Assembly: GCF_012641185.1 (NCBI RefSeq)
Contig: NZ_JAAXLK010000002.1
Span: 62,001-126,000, forward strand
Length of the DNA stretch: 64,000 nucleotides
Source of the DNA: Levilactobacillus tujiorum
Lineage (GTDB): Bacteria > Bacillota > Bacilli > Lactobacillales > Lactobacillaceae
Direction: 5' to 3'
The notes beneath the pieces were generated by a model. It saw only the letters and a list, made by a program, of their open reading frames with translations. It had not been told where the DNA came from and searched no databases. The position numbers and the translations under genes were made by a program. This document shows positions 29,229 to 37,753 of the stretch, piece by piece; positions within the stretch are counted from its first letter, which is position 1, and each line of letters starts with the position of its first letter.

Positions 29229-29675
29229 TGCCGCTTTACCGTTCGCCAAATTTGAGCTGGATCGCTGTAGGGAGGACGGCTCGAGCCATAGAACGGTCTC
29301 GAACCTCGCTTTGAGCCGGGAATCGCGTCTCAAAGGCGCCATTTACCAAGAAAAGCACTTGGAAAATCCTACGGCTGAGCTCAAATTTAGCTCACTCACG
29401 GCTACGTGGTGGTCACTGATCGTTGCCGAATGACTATCGCCGTTTCATCTGTTCAAGTCAGCTTAGAATTCAACGACTACCCCTAACCGGAGGAGGGCAG
29501 AAATGGAGCCAGCTGTGACAACGGTGTAAGCCGATTTTCGGCTTACAGCGTGGGACACGTTTGGAAACTGACGATTTTTGTCAGGTTTCAAACCGAGCCG
29601 GAGGACCGCTTCTCAGGCCGCAGGCGTTCCCCACAGCAGGCGGAATCTCTGTCAGCCGCAGGTGACGGGTTTAGG
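29229..29675 (+). repeat. Two-domain structured intergenic repeat, copy 2
   Basis: This is the shortest copy. Domain A (29230-29405) shows AAATTTGAGCT/AGCTCAAATTT (29248-29258 with 29378-29388), GGCTCGAG/CTCGAACC with one mismatch (29278-29285 with 29298-29305), CTTTGAG/CTCAAAG (29309-29315 with 29329-29335) and CCAAG/CTTGG. Domain B (29487-29670) shows GTAAGCCGA/TCGGCTTAC (29526-29534 with 29538-29546), and GTTTG...TGAC pairing with GTCA...CAAAC (29559-29572 with 29580-29593). It also carries the conserved CCCCACAGCAGGCGGAAT block at 29629-29646. The link between A and B is about 80 bases. It fills the convergent thiI-ldhD spacer. Sequence drift is greatest in B, yet pairing is kept. Confidence 0.85.
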
Positions 29676-29749
29676 CTACTTTTGTCTTTACAGCTAGACT
29701 CAGATGACGATTTTTGTTTTTATGGTCTTTGGGCAAGCAACAAACGCAG

Positions 29750-30736
29750 CTAATTAACGGCGTGCCGGCTCTTTTGGCCGTTGATGATGAGTTGCGCATC
29801 GTTCAGCGCAATTTCTAGTCCATTTTTGACGGCTAACTTCGTAAAGAAGGCCACGTGTGGCGTAATAATGACGTTAGGCATCGCGTTTAACTCTTGGAAA
29901 TCCTGTGGTGTGTCTGCATAAGGCTTCTTCTGAGTGAAGAATGCCACTTCATTGGCCAAAGTATCTAGCCCAGCACCGGCAATCTCCTTGGTCTTCAAGG
30001 CCGTGATGAGGGCAGCCGTGTCGACCAGTTCACCACGCGCCATATTAATCAGAATGGCATTCGGCTTCATTTTCTTGAACGCCGCCGCGTCGATCATATT
30101 TTTAGTTGAGGGCAGCAGTGGTGTGTGGAGTGAAATGATATCGGCTTCTTTGAGAATCGTTTCTTTATCCGTGTAGGTCGTGTAGGGCTCTAAGGCGGCA
30201 TCGTAGGCCGGGTCATACGTCAGTACCTTGGCACCCAAAGCACTGTAGATCTGAGCAGTGGCCGCGCCAATGTGACCGGCACCGATTAGTCCGACGGTGC
30301 AGTTGAAGATTTCGGTACTGATGGTATCGGCATCCCAGGTGAAATCACCATTGTGCATCCGCTGTTGATAGATCCCGATGTGTCGGAGCAAGGACATCGC
30401 CTGGGTCACCCCCATTTCGGCAATTGCTCGTGGCGAGTAGGAAGCCACGTTAGTCAACGTAATACCGTGTTGACTGGCAGCGGGGACGTCTTGATTATCA
30501 ACCCCGACCTGACGAACGGCGAGTTGCTTGATCCCAAACTCTTCGAATTTGGCGTAGACGTCTGCCGTGACGGGGACAATACCCTTAGTTGAGACCCCGT
30601 CGTAGCCCTTCGCTAGGTCGGCGGTGGCACTACTTAGGGGCTTACTAGTCATCCCCACTTCCACAGCGTTTTTCTTACTCCAAGCGCGTACGTAGGGTTC
30701 TTCAACGGCTAGGGTTCCATAACAAAAAATTTTCAT
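29750..30736 (-). CDS. D-2-hydroxyacid dehydrogenase, probably D-lactate dehydrogenase
   Basis: A 328-residue NAD-dependent dehydrogenase of the D-LDH/D-hydroxyisocaproate branch. It has the catalytic-domain Arg-containing LAVRQVGVDN, the Rossmann motif VGLIGAGHIGAATAQ (about 147-161), ARGELVDTAAL and the active-site His in ITPHVAFFT. It reduces pyruvate or branched 2-oxoacids to D-hydroxyacids and regenerates NAD. Many D-LDHs have Tyr in HTAFYT where this has Phe, so a wider 2-oxoacid range is possible. GGAGG precedes the ATG. A probable cre site lies just upstream. No clear terminator is seen downstream. Confidence 0.85.
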   Translation of the reverse strand: MKIFCYGTLAVEEPYVRAWSKKNAVEVGMTSKPLSSATADLAKGYDGVSTKGIVPVTADVYAKFEEFGIKQLAVRQVGVDNQDVPAASQHGITLTNVASYSPRAIAEMGVTQAMSLLRHIGIYQQRMHNGDFTWDADTISTEIFNCTVGLIGAGHIGAATAQIYSALGAKVLTYDPAYDAALEPYTTYTDKETILKEADIISLHTPLLPSTKNMIDAAAFKKMKPNAILINMARGELVDTAALITALKTKEIAGAGLDTLANEVAFFTQKKPYADTPQDFQELNAMPNVIITPHVAFFTKLAVKNGLEIALNDAQLIINGQKSRHAVN

Positions 30737-30757
30737 GATAAAGCCTCCAATTTGAAA

Positions 30758-30771
30758 TTAAAACGCTTTCC
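30758..30771. promoter_or_regulatory. Candidate cre (CcpA) operator upstream of the D-hydroxyacid dehydrogenase
   Basis: TTAAAACGCTTTCC fits the CcpA consensus TGWAARCGYTWNCW at 12 of 14 positions. It lies 22 bases before the start codon, a position compatible with carbon catabolite repression. Confidence 0.55.
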
Positions 30772-31145
30772 TTAATTGAACTACAAAAGAAGGGGGCCGT
30801 GCAAGTGATGCGTTAAGGCTTGGACAAGTGGGGGAGGCAATCCAGTTCTTTATTTGTTAAGCCAAGTAACAATTGGGGCAAGGGTGATCGTAAAGGTACA
30901 TGACTCAGGGGATGAATCTGTCCGTTGTTTTCACAGACTGATGCTTTGTGCTGTTAACCTCAGTCAAACTGGGCTGTGAACTGCCCTAAATTAGGCCCGG
31001 TGCTTCCGGTGAGTGCAGGTTTGACCTTAATCTTGAGTTTTTTGTGATTTTACAGCAAAACGCTTGTCATTGCCCCCTAAGTTGCGGGATAATTGACGTA
31101 ACAATCGGTGGTAAACCGATGTATATTTTGAAGGGGTTGATCTGC
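30772..31145. other. Divergent spacer between the D-hydroxyacid dehydrogenase and tpx
   Basis: About 370 bases without a supported gene. It must hold both divergent promoters. A TTGACG at 31093 is a possible tpx -35 without a well-spaced -10. GACTCAGG and CCTCAGTC (about 30901-30966) can pair with one mismatch. A weaker cre-like GCAAAACGCTTGTC lies near 31055. Confidence 0.4.
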
Positions 31146-31655
31146 GTGGATGTTACACGGCTCGGCAATACAATGACTCTTTCTGGCACACCGCCAGAGG
31201 TTGGAGATCAGTTACCAAAGTTTAAAGTGTTTGATCAGAACAATGTCAAAGTTAAAACGGCAAATTTGATTGGCAAAGTTACTTTGATTAGTGTTGTTCC
31301 GGATCTTGAAACGCCCGTTTGCACGTTGCAAACACGGAAGTTTACCCAGCAGGCGGATCATTATCCAGCAGCTAAGTTCTGCACGATCTCGAACAACTCA
31401 ATTGCTGAACAGACCGGTTGGTGTGCTGCTCAAGGTGTCGAAAACGTTGACCTGTTATCTGATGAAGAACTGTCCTTTGGCTACGAGATGGGGTTATACG
31501 TCCCTAACTTAGGCAATTTGGCACGGTCCATCTGGATTGTTGATGAGACAGGAAAGATCGTTTACCGGCAGATTGTGACGGAACAATCCGATGAGCCAGA
31601 CTACCTCGAAGCGATCGATGCTTTGGAAAAACTGGTACCACGTGTTGACCTTTAG
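31146..31655 (+). CDS. tpx: Thiol peroxidase
   Basis: Tpx is an atypical 2-Cys peroxiredoxin that reduces hydroperoxides with thioredoxin. The 169 residues contain VTLISVVPDLETPVCTLQTRKF with the peroxidatic Cys, GWCAAQGVENVDLLSD with the probable resolving Cys, and YEMGLYVPNLGNLARSIWIVD. The start is GTG at 31146, with TGAAGGGG upstream; the longer frame from 31044 is not supported because the family begins where this start places it. The -35 of the valS leader promoter lies inside its last codons. Confidence 0.92.
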   Translation: MDVTRLGNTMTLSGTPPEVGDQLPKFKVFDQNNVKVKTANLIGKVTLISVVPDLETPVCTLQTRKFTQQADHYPAAKFCTISNNSIAEQTGWCAAQGVENVDLLSDEELSFGYEMGLYVPNLGNLARSIWIVDETGKIVYRQIVTEQSDEPDYLEAIDALEKLVPRVDL

Positions 31656-31673
31656 GTAAAAATTGAGTAGACT
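31645..31673 (+). promoter_or_regulatory. Promoter of the valS T-box leader
   Basis: TTGACC (31645-31650) and TAGACT (31668-31673) with 17-base spacing. The -35 overlaps the end of tpx. Confidence 0.7.
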
Positions 31674-31679
31674 ATGTGA

Positions 31680-31913
31680 AAGTGGCGTAGAACAAGTCAG
31701 TAGCGCGGGTGAGTTGCCCAGAGAGCCGGTAGTGCTGTGAGCCGGTGAACGATTCCGCGTGAATGTAGCTTGTGAGCCGTTGGGCTGAACGAATGAGTAA
31801 GCCCAGACCGGAGCACTCTCCGTTAACAAAGAAGTTAAGTGGGGCATAAACGCCCAATTTAGGTGGTACCGCGAAGACTCTTCGTCCTAATTTTAGGATG
31901 AGGAGTCTTTTTG
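31680..31913 (+). promoter_or_regulatory. T-box riboswitch controlling valS
   Basis: This leader shows Stem I with the AGAGAGCC...GCTGTGAGCC distal-loop pattern. In the specifier loop GAATGTAGC, GTA (31765-31767) is a valine codon. The T-box AGGTGGTACCGCG is at 31861-31873. The competing terminator AGACTCTTCGTCCT/AGGATGAGGAGTCT is followed by a T run ending about 31913. The variable base of the TGGN bulge is T, complementary to A73 of tRNA-Val. Uncharged tRNA-Val should allow read-through into valS. Confidence 0.95.
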
Positions 31914-32006
31914 TGTATCAGCGACAGTTAACTTGGCTAGTCATGCTGCAAGATGTTAGGACTAGCTGTTTAAGACAAGGTTATCAAGAGAAAGGAATTG
32001 ATTTAC

Positions 32007-34673
32007 ATGGCAGATAAGCAGACTGATATGCCGACCAAGTATGACCCGACCGCCGTTGAAGCGGGACGGTACCAAACTTGGTTAGACGAAGATGTATTTA
32101 AACCAAGTGGCGATAAAAAGGCCACCCCATATTCGATTGTATTGCCTCCACCAAATGTGACGGGGAAGTTGCACTTGGGTCATGCTTGGGATACGACGTT
32201 GCAAGATATGTTAATCCGGCAAAAGCGGATGCAAGGATTTGACACGCTCTGGGTTCCCGGGATGGACCATGCCGGAATTGCCACGCAGGCCAAGGTGGAA
32301 GCCCGGTTGCGCGAGCAAGGCATTACCCGTTACGACTTGGGCCGTGAGAAGTTTGTGGACAAAGTTTGGGAATGGAAGGACGAATACGCCGCTACCATCC
32401 ACAAGCAGTGGGCCAAGATGGGGCTATCCATGGACTATTCCCGGGAACGGTTTACCCTGGATGATGGGCTATCCGATGCAGTGAAGAAGGTCTTCGTGGC
32501 ACTGTACAAGAAGGGCCTAATCTATCGGGGCGAATACATCATCAACTGGGATCCCCAAGCACGGACGGCCTTGTCCGACATTGAAGTGATCCATAAGGAT
32601 GATAAGGGTGCCTTCTACCACGTGAAGTATCCATTTGCTAATCCGGATGATACCTTCAATGGCAAGCACTACATCGAGATTGCGACGACGCGTCCAGAAA
32701 CCATGATGGGGGATACTGCCGTTGCCGTGAACCCAGACGATGACCGGTACAAGGACTTAGTGGGTAAGAAAGTGGTCTTGCCACTGGCTAACCGTGAAAT
32801 TCCAATCATTGCCGATCAATACGTCGACATTAACTTTGGGACCGGGATGGTTAAGATTACGCCAGCCCACGACCCTAATGACTTCTTAGTTGGGAACCGT
32901 CACAATTTGGAACGGATCAACACCATGAACGAAGATGCGTCGATGAACGATCGGGCCGGCAAGTACGCTGGCATGGACCGCTTTGATGCACGGAAGGCCA
33001 TGGTTGCTGATCTGGACGAACAGGGCTTATTGCTCAAGGTTGACCCGATCGTCCACTCCGTTGGTCACTCAGAACGGACGGGAGTTCAAGTGGAAGCCCG
33101 TTTGTCAACGCAGTGGTTCGTGAAGATGAAGCCACTGGCTGAAGCTGCCATCAAGAATCAAGAGAGCGACAATGCGGTTGATTTCGTCCCAGAACGGTTC
33201 GAACATACCTTTACGCAATGGATGGAAAACGTCCATGACTGGGTTATTTCACGTCAACTCTGGTGGGGCCACCGGATTCCAGCTTGGTACAACAAGAAGA
33301 CCGGTGAAGTCTACGTTGATGAACAAGCACCAAAGGATCCAGAAAACTGGGAACAAGATCCCGATGTTTTGGATACGTGGTTCTCAAGTGCACTGTGGCC
33401 ATTTTCTACAATGGGTTGGCCTAATGAAGACAGTGCCGATTATAAACGCTACTTCCCAACCGACACGTTGGTCACCGGTTACGATATCATCTTCTTCTGG
33501 GTTTCTCGGATGATCTTCCAAAGCCTCGAATTTACTGGCAAGCGGCCGTTCAAACACGTTCTCCTGCACGGATTAATTCGGGCCGAAGATGGTCGGAAGA
33601 TGAGTAAGTCACTGGGCAATGGGATTGATCCTATGGATGTCATTGACAAGTACGGGGCCGATGCCTTGCGGTGGTTCCTGTCTACTGGGTCGACGGCGGG
33701 TCAAGATGTCCGGTTTAGCTATGACAAGATGGATGCTGCCTGGAACTTCATCAACAAGATCTGGAACGCCAGCCGGTTTGTGATCATGAACTTGGGTGAA
33801 AATACCAAGCCCGTGGTACCAGCAGCTGACAAGTGGGATCTGACCGACAAATGGATCTTGAGTCGGTTGAATGATACGGTTAAGCATGTCACTGAAATGT
33901 TCGACAAGTTTGAATTCGGTGAAGCTGGCCGTTCACTGTACAACTTCATCTGGAACGACTTCTGTGACTGGTATATCGAAATGAGTAAGGAAGTCTTAAC
34001 GGGCGATGACGAGGCGGCTAAGGCCACTAAGCAAGACCTGTTGGCTTACGTCTTGGATCAGACGTTGCGGTTACTCCAACCAATCATGCCATTCGTCACG
34101 GAAGCCATTTGGCAAGCGATGCCGCATGACGGCAAGTCACTGGTAACGGCAGCCTATCCAGTCGATCATCCAGAATTTGACAACGCCACGGCAGAAAGTG
34201 ACATGACCAGCTTAATTGACCTGATCAAGGCGGTCCGGAACATTCGGGCGGAAGCTAATGCGCCAATGTCCACGCCGATCGACTTGCAGATCAAGACGAG
34301 CGACGCCAAGTTACAGAGCGTCTTTGAAAACAACCGGGACTACATTGACCGGTTCGTTCACCCGAAGGACTTTGAAATTGGGGCTGATCTGACCGCGCCC
34401 AAGTTGTCGATGACGGCTGTGATCACGGGTGCCGAAGTCTCCGTACCACTGGCCGAACTGGTTGACTTGAACGATGAAGCAGCCCGGTTGGACAAAGAAG
34501 TGGCGAAGTTTACCGCCGAAGTTGAACGGGCAACCAAGAAGTTGGGGAACGAGCGGTTCGTTGCCAACGCCCCAGAGGACGTGGTTAACGCTGAACGTGA
34601 AAAGCAAGCGGATAACCAAAAGAAGCTGGAAGCCACGCAACAACGGCTTGTAGATATCAAAGCACAACTGTAA
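32007..34673 (+). CDS. valS: Valyl-tRNA synthetase
   Basis: A class I synthetase of 888 residues that charges tRNA-Val. HLGH (56-59) in [16 protein letters not shown] and KMSKS (about 531-535) are the ATP-binding signatures. The editing domain with [17 protein letters not shown] and a C-terminal coiled coil (last about 70 residues) are present. The ATG at 32007 follows AGAAAGGA; a TTG 9 bases upstream is rejected. It is controlled by the T-box leader upstream, and a terminator separates it from folC. Confidence 0.97.
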   Translation: MADKQTDMPTKYDPTAVEAGRYQTWLDEDVFKPSGDKKATPYSIVLPPPNVTGKLHLGHAWDTTLQDMLIRQKRMQGFDTLWVPGMDHAGIATQAKVEARLREQGITRYDLGREKFVDKVWEWKDEYAATIHKQWAKMGLSMDYSRERFTLDDGLSDAVKKVFVALYKKGLIYRGEYIINWDPQARTALSDIEVIHKDDKGAFYHVKYPFANPDDTFNGKHYIEIATTRPETMMGDTAVAVNPDDDRYKDLVGKKVVLPLANREIPIIADQYVDINFGTGMVKITPAHDPNDFLVGNRHNLERINTMNEDASMNDRAGKYAGMDRFDARKAMVADLDEQGLLLKVDPIVHSVGHSERTGVQVEARLSTQWFVKMKPLAEAAIKNQESDNAVDFVPERFEHTFTQWMENVHDWVISRQLWWGHRIPAWYNKKTGEVYVDEQAPKDPENWEQDPDVLDTWFSSALWPFSTMGWPNEDSADYKRYFPTDTLVTGYDIIFFWVSRMIFQSLEFTGKRPFKHVLLHGLIRAEDGRKMSKSLGNGIDPMDVIDKYGADALRWFLSTGSTAGQDVRFSYDKMDAAWNFINKIWNASRFVIMNLGENTKPVVPAADKWDLTDKWILSRLNDTVKHVTEMFDKFEFGEAGRSLYNFIWNDFCDWYIEMSKEVLTGDDEAAKATKQDLLAYVLDQTLRLLQPIMPFVTEAIWQAMPHDGKSLVTAAYPVDHPEFDNATAESDMTSLIDLIKAVRNIRAEANAPMSTPIDLQIKTSDAKLQSVFENNRDYIDRFVHPKDFEIGADLTAPKLSMTAVITGAEVSVPLAELVDLNDEAARLDKEVAKFTAEVERATKKLGNERFVANAPEDVVNAEREKQADNQKKLEATQQRLVDIKAQL

Positions 34674-34705
34674 TCAGCTTACGTCGATTGCGATAAGCTA
34701 ACTGT

Positions 34706-34743
34706 AATCACCATCCTCACTAACGGGGATGGTGATTTTTTTG
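34706..34743 (+). terminator. Terminator after valS
   Basis: AATCACCATCC / GGATGGTGATT stem of 11 pairs, loop of about 10 bases, then a T run. Confidence 0.93.
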
Positions 34744-34834
34744 TGTCTAGTAAAAGTGCCACTATACTTACTAATGGAAAAAACGCGGGATTTGTTGCAC
34801 GCATTCGCTCATTCTTAACCATTTCTAAAGGTTG

Positions 34835-34909
34835 AAATTTCGGCGCTGAACGCTGTGTGAAGGCGACTTGAGAGTTTCACGGTCGTGCTGGCTGATGCCG
34901 CTGAAATTT
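34835..34909 (+). repeat. Short relative of repeat domain A
   Basis: AAATTTCGGCG (34835-34845) pairs with CGCTGAAATTT (34899-34909), one G-T pair. Just inside it, GAACGCTGTG aligns with GAACGCTGTG in copy 1 and GATCGCTGTG in copies 2 and 3. The interior is shorter than in full domain A and lacks the CTTTGAG stem. It lies in the valS-folC spacer. It may be a reduced copy or an independent hairpin. Confidence 0.5.
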
Positions 34910-34975
34910 TGGTCGGTCGTTTGCTAAAAAATCTGCTACACTAAGAGGCAGTGACTCACGCGGGAGGTTTTCAAT

Positions 34976-36295
34976 TTGGTAGAAACGTATGCCGAAGCCC
35001 TGCAATTCATTCACGGTCGAGATCGGTTTAAGAAGAAGCCGACACTGGATCGTATGCGGCAGTTTATGCATATTTTGGGTGATCCGCAGGCAAAATTAAA
35101 TATGATTCACGTTGCTGGGACCAATGGTAAGGGGTCCACCGTGGCTTTCTTGCGCGACTTATTCATGGCGGAGGGACAAACGGTCGGGACCTTCACGTCG
35201 CCATTTATCACCCGGTTTAATGAACGGATTAGTACGGACGGGGTGCCAATCAGCGATGATGATCTGGTTGCCATGGTGAATCGAATTCAACCAGTGGTAG
35301 CCCGCTTAGATCGTGAGCTTGCGGAAGAGGGCCCAACGGAGTTTGAAATTGATACGGCCCTCATGTTTTGCTATTTCGCCAGTCATCCGGTCGATATCGT
35401 GATCGTAGAAGTGGGGCTGGGTGGGTTGTACGACTCGACCAACATTATCACCCCCGCCGTTTCAGTGATTACCACGATTGGACTGGATCACATGAAACTC
35501 TTGGGTGATACCATTCCACAAATTGCGACGCAAAAAGCGGGGATTATTAAGCCGGGCGTTCCAGTCATTTGCGGCCGGTTAACGCCGGATGCCTTGGCGG
35601 TGATGGACCAAACGGCGGCAAGTAAGCAGACGGACGTGCGCGCGCTGGGGAGAGACTTTACCGTTAAGAATCAACCGAAGGCGGAGACGTGGGGTGAACG
35701 GTTTGCCTATACCTGGGGCGATCATCGTTGGCAACACTTAGAGATTGATCTATTAGGTCAGTATCAGATTGACAATGCGGCGACGGCCCTCACAGCCTTC
35801 ATCACCTATCATCAGCAGCGACATTTACCAATCGAGATTACCGATATCCGTCAGGGATTACGGCAAACGGCGTGGCCGGGACGCTTTGAGCGACTAACGA
35901 CTGAACCCTTGATTGCCATTGATGGGGCGCACAATGAGCCGGCAATGGTGGAGTTAGCGCAGTTGCTGCGACAGCACTTCTCTCAGCACGATGTGTATAT
36001 TGTGCTGGCCGTGTTGGCTGACAAGCAATATGACCAGATGGTGCGGACGCTACTGAAGGTGCCTAACGTGCATATCGTGGTCACACAATTTCAGGGACCC
36101 GGTAAGCGAGCAGCCGCGACACCCCAGGCATTGGAAGATGCCGTGACCTCACAAAAACGGATCAGTATGGCCTCAGATTGGCCGAGTGCGCTGAAGCAAG
36201 TGTTGACGAATGTCTCGGCCGACGATTTGGTATTGTTGACGGGATCGCTGTACTTCATTTCTGAGGTGCGGCAGTATTTCAAAGATACCGATTAA
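34976..36295 (+). CDS. folC: Folylpolyglutamate synthase / dihydrofolate synthase family
   Basis: A Mur-ligase-like enzyme that adds glutamate to folates. The 439 residues include the P-loop MIHVAGTNGKGSTVAFLRDLF, the omega region FTSPFITRFNERIS, the folate-binding AWPGRFERL and IDGAHNEPAMVEL. The start is TTG at 34976, with GGGAGG about 8 bases upstream. The order valS-folC-radC-mreB is shared with many lactobacilli. There is no clear terminator before repeat copy 3, so the repeat may lie in its 3' UTR. Confidence 0.93.
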   Translation: MVETYAEALQFIHGRDRFKKKPTLDRMRQFMHILGDPQAKLNMIHVAGTNGKGSTVAFLRDLFMAEGQTVGTFTSPFITRFNERISTDGVPISDDDLVAMVNRIQPVVARLDRELAEEGPTEFEIDTALMFCYFASHPVDIVIVEVGLGGLYDSTNIITPAVSVITTIGLDHMKLLGDTIPQIATQKAGIIKPGVPVICGRLTPDALAVMDQTAASKQTDVRALGRDFTVKNQPKAETWGERFAYTWGDHRWQHLEIDLLGQYQIDNAATALTAFITYHQQRHLPIEITDIRQGLRQTAWPGRFERLTTEPLIAIDGAHNEPAMVELAQLLRQHFSQHDVYIVLAVLADKQYDQMVRTLLKVPNVHIVVTQFQGPGKRAAATPQALEDAVTSQKRISMASDWPSALKQVLTNVSADDLVLLTGSLYFISEVRQYFKDTD

Positions 36296-36310
36296 GAACA
36301 TCGTGGGCTT

Positions 36311-36823
36311 TGCCGCCTTGCCGTTCGCCAGATTTGAGCTGGATCGCTGTGGGGAGGACGGTTCGAGCCATAGGGCGGTCTCGAACCTCACTTTGAGCCG
36401 AAAAATTACGTCTCAAAGATGCCATTTACCAAGAAGACCACTCGGCAAATCCCACGGCTGAGCTCAAATTTGACTCACTCACGGCTACGTGAGATCAATG
36501 CCCGCAAGCTTAGTAGCACGACACGTTTAAACGCCTATCTACTGACCTCTTGACTATCATAGTCGTTATCTCTCGAACTGAGAACGTCGAGTAGCTAGGT
36601 TCTCCAACAAATTTCGTGGTAAAGCACAATCAGAGCCGTAGGAGGTCAGGGATGGAGCCGGCCGTGAAAGTGGTGTTGGCTGGCGTTTTTCAGCCAGCTT
36701 TACGGCACGGGCGACTTTGAAGGCACGGGGGCTTCGTGGCTTCAAATCGAGCGAGAAGACTGGTGATCTGCCAGTCTGAAGCGTCCCCACAGCAGGCGGA
36801 ATCCCTGGCAGCCGGAGTGCGGC
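36311..36823 (+). repeat. Two-domain structured intergenic repeat, copy 3
   Basis: Domain A (36311-36488) has ATTTGAGCT/AGCTCAAAT (36332-36340 with 36461-36469), a perfect GGTTCGAG/CTCGAACC (36360-36367 with 36380-36387) and CTTTGAG/CTCAAAG (36391-36397 with 36412-36418). Domain B (36615-36823) has GTTGGCTG/CAGCCAGC, TTTGAAG/CTTCAAA (36716-36722 with 36740-36746), AGACTGG/CCAGTCT (36757-36763 with 36771-36777) and a closing GTCAGGGAT/ATCCCTGGC (36645-36653 with 36801-36809). The invariant block CCCCACAGCAGGCGGAAT is at about 36785-36802. It begins 15 bases after the folC stop and ends about 110 bases before radC, on the same strand as both. Confidence 0.87.
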
Positions 36824-36933
36824 CAGGTTAATCTAAGTTAATGCCATGAATTACACCTTATCTGTCAATATTTGGATAGCGACAAATAAATCAGTGGCCT
36901 TTACGGAGTTAATCTGTAAGGGAGCTGAGGTAG

Positions 36934-37599
36934 ATGCGACAAGAAAGAGTAACCAGAGATAATGAACGCCAGTTAGTGTGTCGGGTGCTTCGGCAATTGG
37001 GACATAGCGATTTGCGAGAGGTTGAACGTTTTTTTCGCTATTTTCATAGCGTTGCGGCGCTGCGTTATGCAAGTCAGCGTCAATGCCGGCAATATGTCAG
37101 CGGGGATACCGCGCGCCAGGCACTCTTGACGGCCATTGAGCTGGGTAGGTGGGCACAGCGGGCGCCGCGTCCCATCTATGGCACCGTGGTGGCGAGTCAT
37201 CAGATTGCTGAGAGCTTGATGGATGATTTGCGGTATCGGCCTCAGGAGCGGCTCGAGGCGTTGATTCTAGATGCCCGCCATCAGGTGATCGAACGGCAAA
37301 CGGTTTTTGTGGGAACTTTAGACAGCTGTCCGGTGCATCCCCGCGAAATCTTTCGGCTGGCAGTGTTGGCTGGGGGTGCGGCGATTGTCGTCGCTCATAA
37401 TCATCCCAGCGGCCAGGCTAAGCCGTCGACTAATGATTTGGCATTTATGCGGCGGTTGGCACGTTGTGGTCAGCTGATGGGAATTCCGTTACTAGATGGC
37501 TTTGTCATTGGTTTACGGAGCTATTTTAGCCTACGTGAGGCGGAAATGTTGCCACTCGAACAGACGGTCAACCAATCAGAAGGTTTAAAATCTGATTAA
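36934..37599 (+). CDS. radC: RadC family JAB domain protein
   Basis: A 221-residue protein whose second half is the RadC/JAMM domain: VFVGTLDSCPVHPREIFRLAVLAGGAAIVVAHNHPSGQAKPSTNDLAF, with the His-x-His and downstream Asp of a metal site. The N-terminal helix-hairpin-helix half is present but diverged from the usual SDxELLAILL motif. Despite the name, a DNA repair role is not established. GCTGAGG precedes the ATG. A gene of this family next to mreB is standard in Firmicutes. Confidence 0.9.
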   Translation: MRQERVTRDNERQLVCRVLRQLGHSDLREVERFFRYFHSVAALRYASQRQCRQYVSGDTARQALLTAIELGRWAQRAPRPIYGTVVASHQIAESLMDDLRYRPQERLEALILDARHQVIERQTVFVGTLDSCPVHPREIFRLAVLAGGAAIVVAHNHPSGQAKPSTNDLAFMRRLARCGQLMGIPLLDGFVIGLRSYFSLREAEMLPLEQTVNQSEGLKSD

Positions 37600-37657
37600 A
37601 ATCGGTTTTAGCTATTTCTTTCTCGTTAAAAGTTCGGTATTCTTGACGTTGACGACG

Positions 37658-37686
37658 TGTTCTCACGTAGATAGGTATGTTATAAT
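37658..37686 (+). promoter_or_regulatory. Promoter of the mre-min operon
   Basis: Perfect TATAAT at 37681-37686 with extended -10 TGT. The -35 hexamer is poor (TGTTCT at 37658); two overlapping TTGACG motifs at 37643-37654 are too far upstream for 17-base spacing. Confidence 0.7.
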
Positions 37687-37753
37687 ACGTCTATCAAAAT
37701 GAATAAAACAAACAACTATAAATATTTTGTTGGCAATGAAGGGATGAAACACA

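Noticed and set aside
29550-29753. 67-codon frame across the end of repeat copy 2
   Set aside because: No ribosome site, not conserved in the other copies, and it runs out of the repeat into unrelated sequence.
34921-34942. TTGCTA...TACACT as a folC promoter
   Set aside because: The spacing is only 10 bases; no acceptable -35 is found for the TACACT.
36566-36790. 74-codon minus-strand frame inside repeat copy 3
   Set aside because: It lies antisense to the folded element, has no ribosome site and has no equivalent in copies 1 and 2.
6515-36823. Repeat copies as IS remnants or MITEs with terminal inverted repeats
   Set aside because: The two ends are not inverse of each other, and I could find no clear target duplications or transposase fragments. 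A mobile origin is still possible but not shown.
6515-36823. Identity with known large RNAs such as ROOL, GOLLD or OLE
   Set aside because: Those are usually single-copy or phage-linked and I could not match their conserved blocks from memory; a model search is needed.
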